From: Agelas oroides
Lineage: Eukaryota; Porifera; Demospongiae; Agelasida; Agelasidae
Length of the DNA: 64,000 nt
Reading direction: 5' to 3'
Assembly: GCA_949130485.1 (NCBI GenBank)
Contig: OX422194.1
Location: forward strand, 3,388,641 to 3,452,640
Shown: positions 63,401-64,000 of the stretch, piece by piece
Numbering within the stretch: the stretch's first letter is position 1
Layout: every line of letters starts with the position of its first letter
The notes under the pieces: generated by a model
Databases searched by the model: none
What the model was told of the DNA's origin: nothing
What the model saw: the letters and a program-made list of their open reading frames with translations, nothing else
Translations under genes and position numbers: made by a program

Positions 63401-64000
63401 ACAGAGTGGAGAAAAATGCGTTCTAGATCTTTCCTGACATTTAAATAGACCTGCACGAGCTTCACAAAACCTCTCAGAAGGTTAAAACCGCTTTGTGAGA
63501 CCTATCACGCACATAAACAGGCTTGCACGAGCTTCACAGGTCCTCCAGAGTGGTAAACTTGCATTCTAGGTCTTTCCTGGCTCTCAACAGGCTTACACGA
63601 GTTTCACAGGACCTCCACAGTGGTGAAAACTGCTTTCTCGATCATTCTTGGCAGTTAAACAGATAAGCACGTGCTTCACAGCACCACCTCGGCGGTTAAA
63701 ACGGCTTTAGCAGGTCTTTCCCGCACATTCACAGGCTTGCACGAGCTTCACATGGCCTCCACAGTTGTGAAAACTGCTTTCTAGGTCTTTCCTGGCACTT
63801 TAACAGGCTTGCACGAGCTTCACAGTACCTTCCGGGAGGTTAAAACCACATGGTCAGACCTTTCACGCTCATAAACAGGCTTGCACGAGCATTTCAGGAC
63901 CTCCACAGTGGTGAAAACTTCGTTCTAGTTCTTTCCTAACACTTAAATAGACTTGCACGAGCTTAACAGGACCTCTCATGTGGTTAAACCCGCTTTGTGA
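60438..64000. repeat. 72-bp satellite array, block 7
   Basis: The array resumes with GGTCTTTCCTGGCTC and continues past the right edge. From 60440 to about 62500 the monomers are relatively diverged, with truncated units. After about 62570 they again resemble the homogeneous units of the left half, including the CCTCGCGTGAGG variant at about 63327. A TATATA-containing unit lies near 62843. No gene is seen. Confidence 0.95.

Noticed and set aside
1..64000. CRISPR-like array
   Set aside because: The repeats are contiguous 72-bp monomers with no unique spacers, no cas genes and animal-type transposons; this is satellite DNA.
1..64000. CENP-B box in the satellite
   Set aside because: I looked for the TTCG...CGGG pattern in the A, B and C units; the TCTCGGGAGG core lacks the required spacing and the TTCG half.

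Overview
This window is a eukaryotic, almost certainly animal, satellite-DNA locus seeded with transposable elements. About 53 kb of the 64 kb (my sum of the seven satellite blocks) is a head-to-tail tandem repeat with a 72-bp monomer. That is roughly 740 monomers, all in one orientation, and the array runs off both ends of the window. No ordinary host gene, tRNA, rRNA, operon or CRISPR array is visible. The animal assignment rests on the interruptions: a Gypsy-type LTR retrotransposon with a tRNA-Ser-like primer site, hAT-, CACTA- and TTAA-type DNA elements, and a ZAD-like zinc-finger exon. A marine invertebrate, perhaps a non-bilaterian such as a cnidarian or sponge, would fit, but that is a weak inference.

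Satellite. Two broad monomer classes are interspersed. Class A carries a CTCCACAGTGGTGAAAAC core and ends ...CACTTAAACAGG. Class B/C carries CTCCTCGGCGGTTAAAAC or CTCTCGGGAGGTTAAAAC and ends ...CGCACATAAACAGG. B/C monomers are separated by one or two A monomers wherever I parsed the array. Higher-order copies are visible, with periods near 503 and 701 bp around 28.5-31 kb, near 0.93 and 3.69 kb in 19-23 kb, and longer-range copies marked by shared deletions.

Interruptions, left to right. (1) 1796-5467: a CACTA-like element of 3.67 kb with 36-bp inverted ends, a TG target duplication and an internal 186-bp tandem array. (2) 10898-11508: a 611-bp TTAA-duplicating element. (3) 25842-26400: a ~559-bp element with CATATCA ends and an internal ~180-bp duplication. 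(4) 44604-48688: a Gypsy LTR retrotransposon whose LTRs differ at one of 186 positions but whose gag-pol is broken by frameshifts, a stop and an integrase-core deletion; a 450-bp hAT MITE sits one base inside its 3' LTR. (5) 58115-58770: a 656-bp TTAA element. (6) 59327-60437: a Mutator-like element with long inverted ends carrying a ZAD-like exon, with a further TTAA element (59811-60317) nested in it. Most insertions can be checked against uninterrupted satellite copies elsewhere in the window.

How it fits together. The array acts as a landing pad and a record of transposition. Besides the resident elements, many monomers carry small insertions that look like excision scars: CA expanded to CATGCA at seven different monomer positions, and TTAA expanded to TTAATTAA at the same monomer position that two resident TTAA elements occupy. 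That scar pattern is the most unusual feature of the window. Its interpretation is inference; the sequence differences themselves are directly visible.
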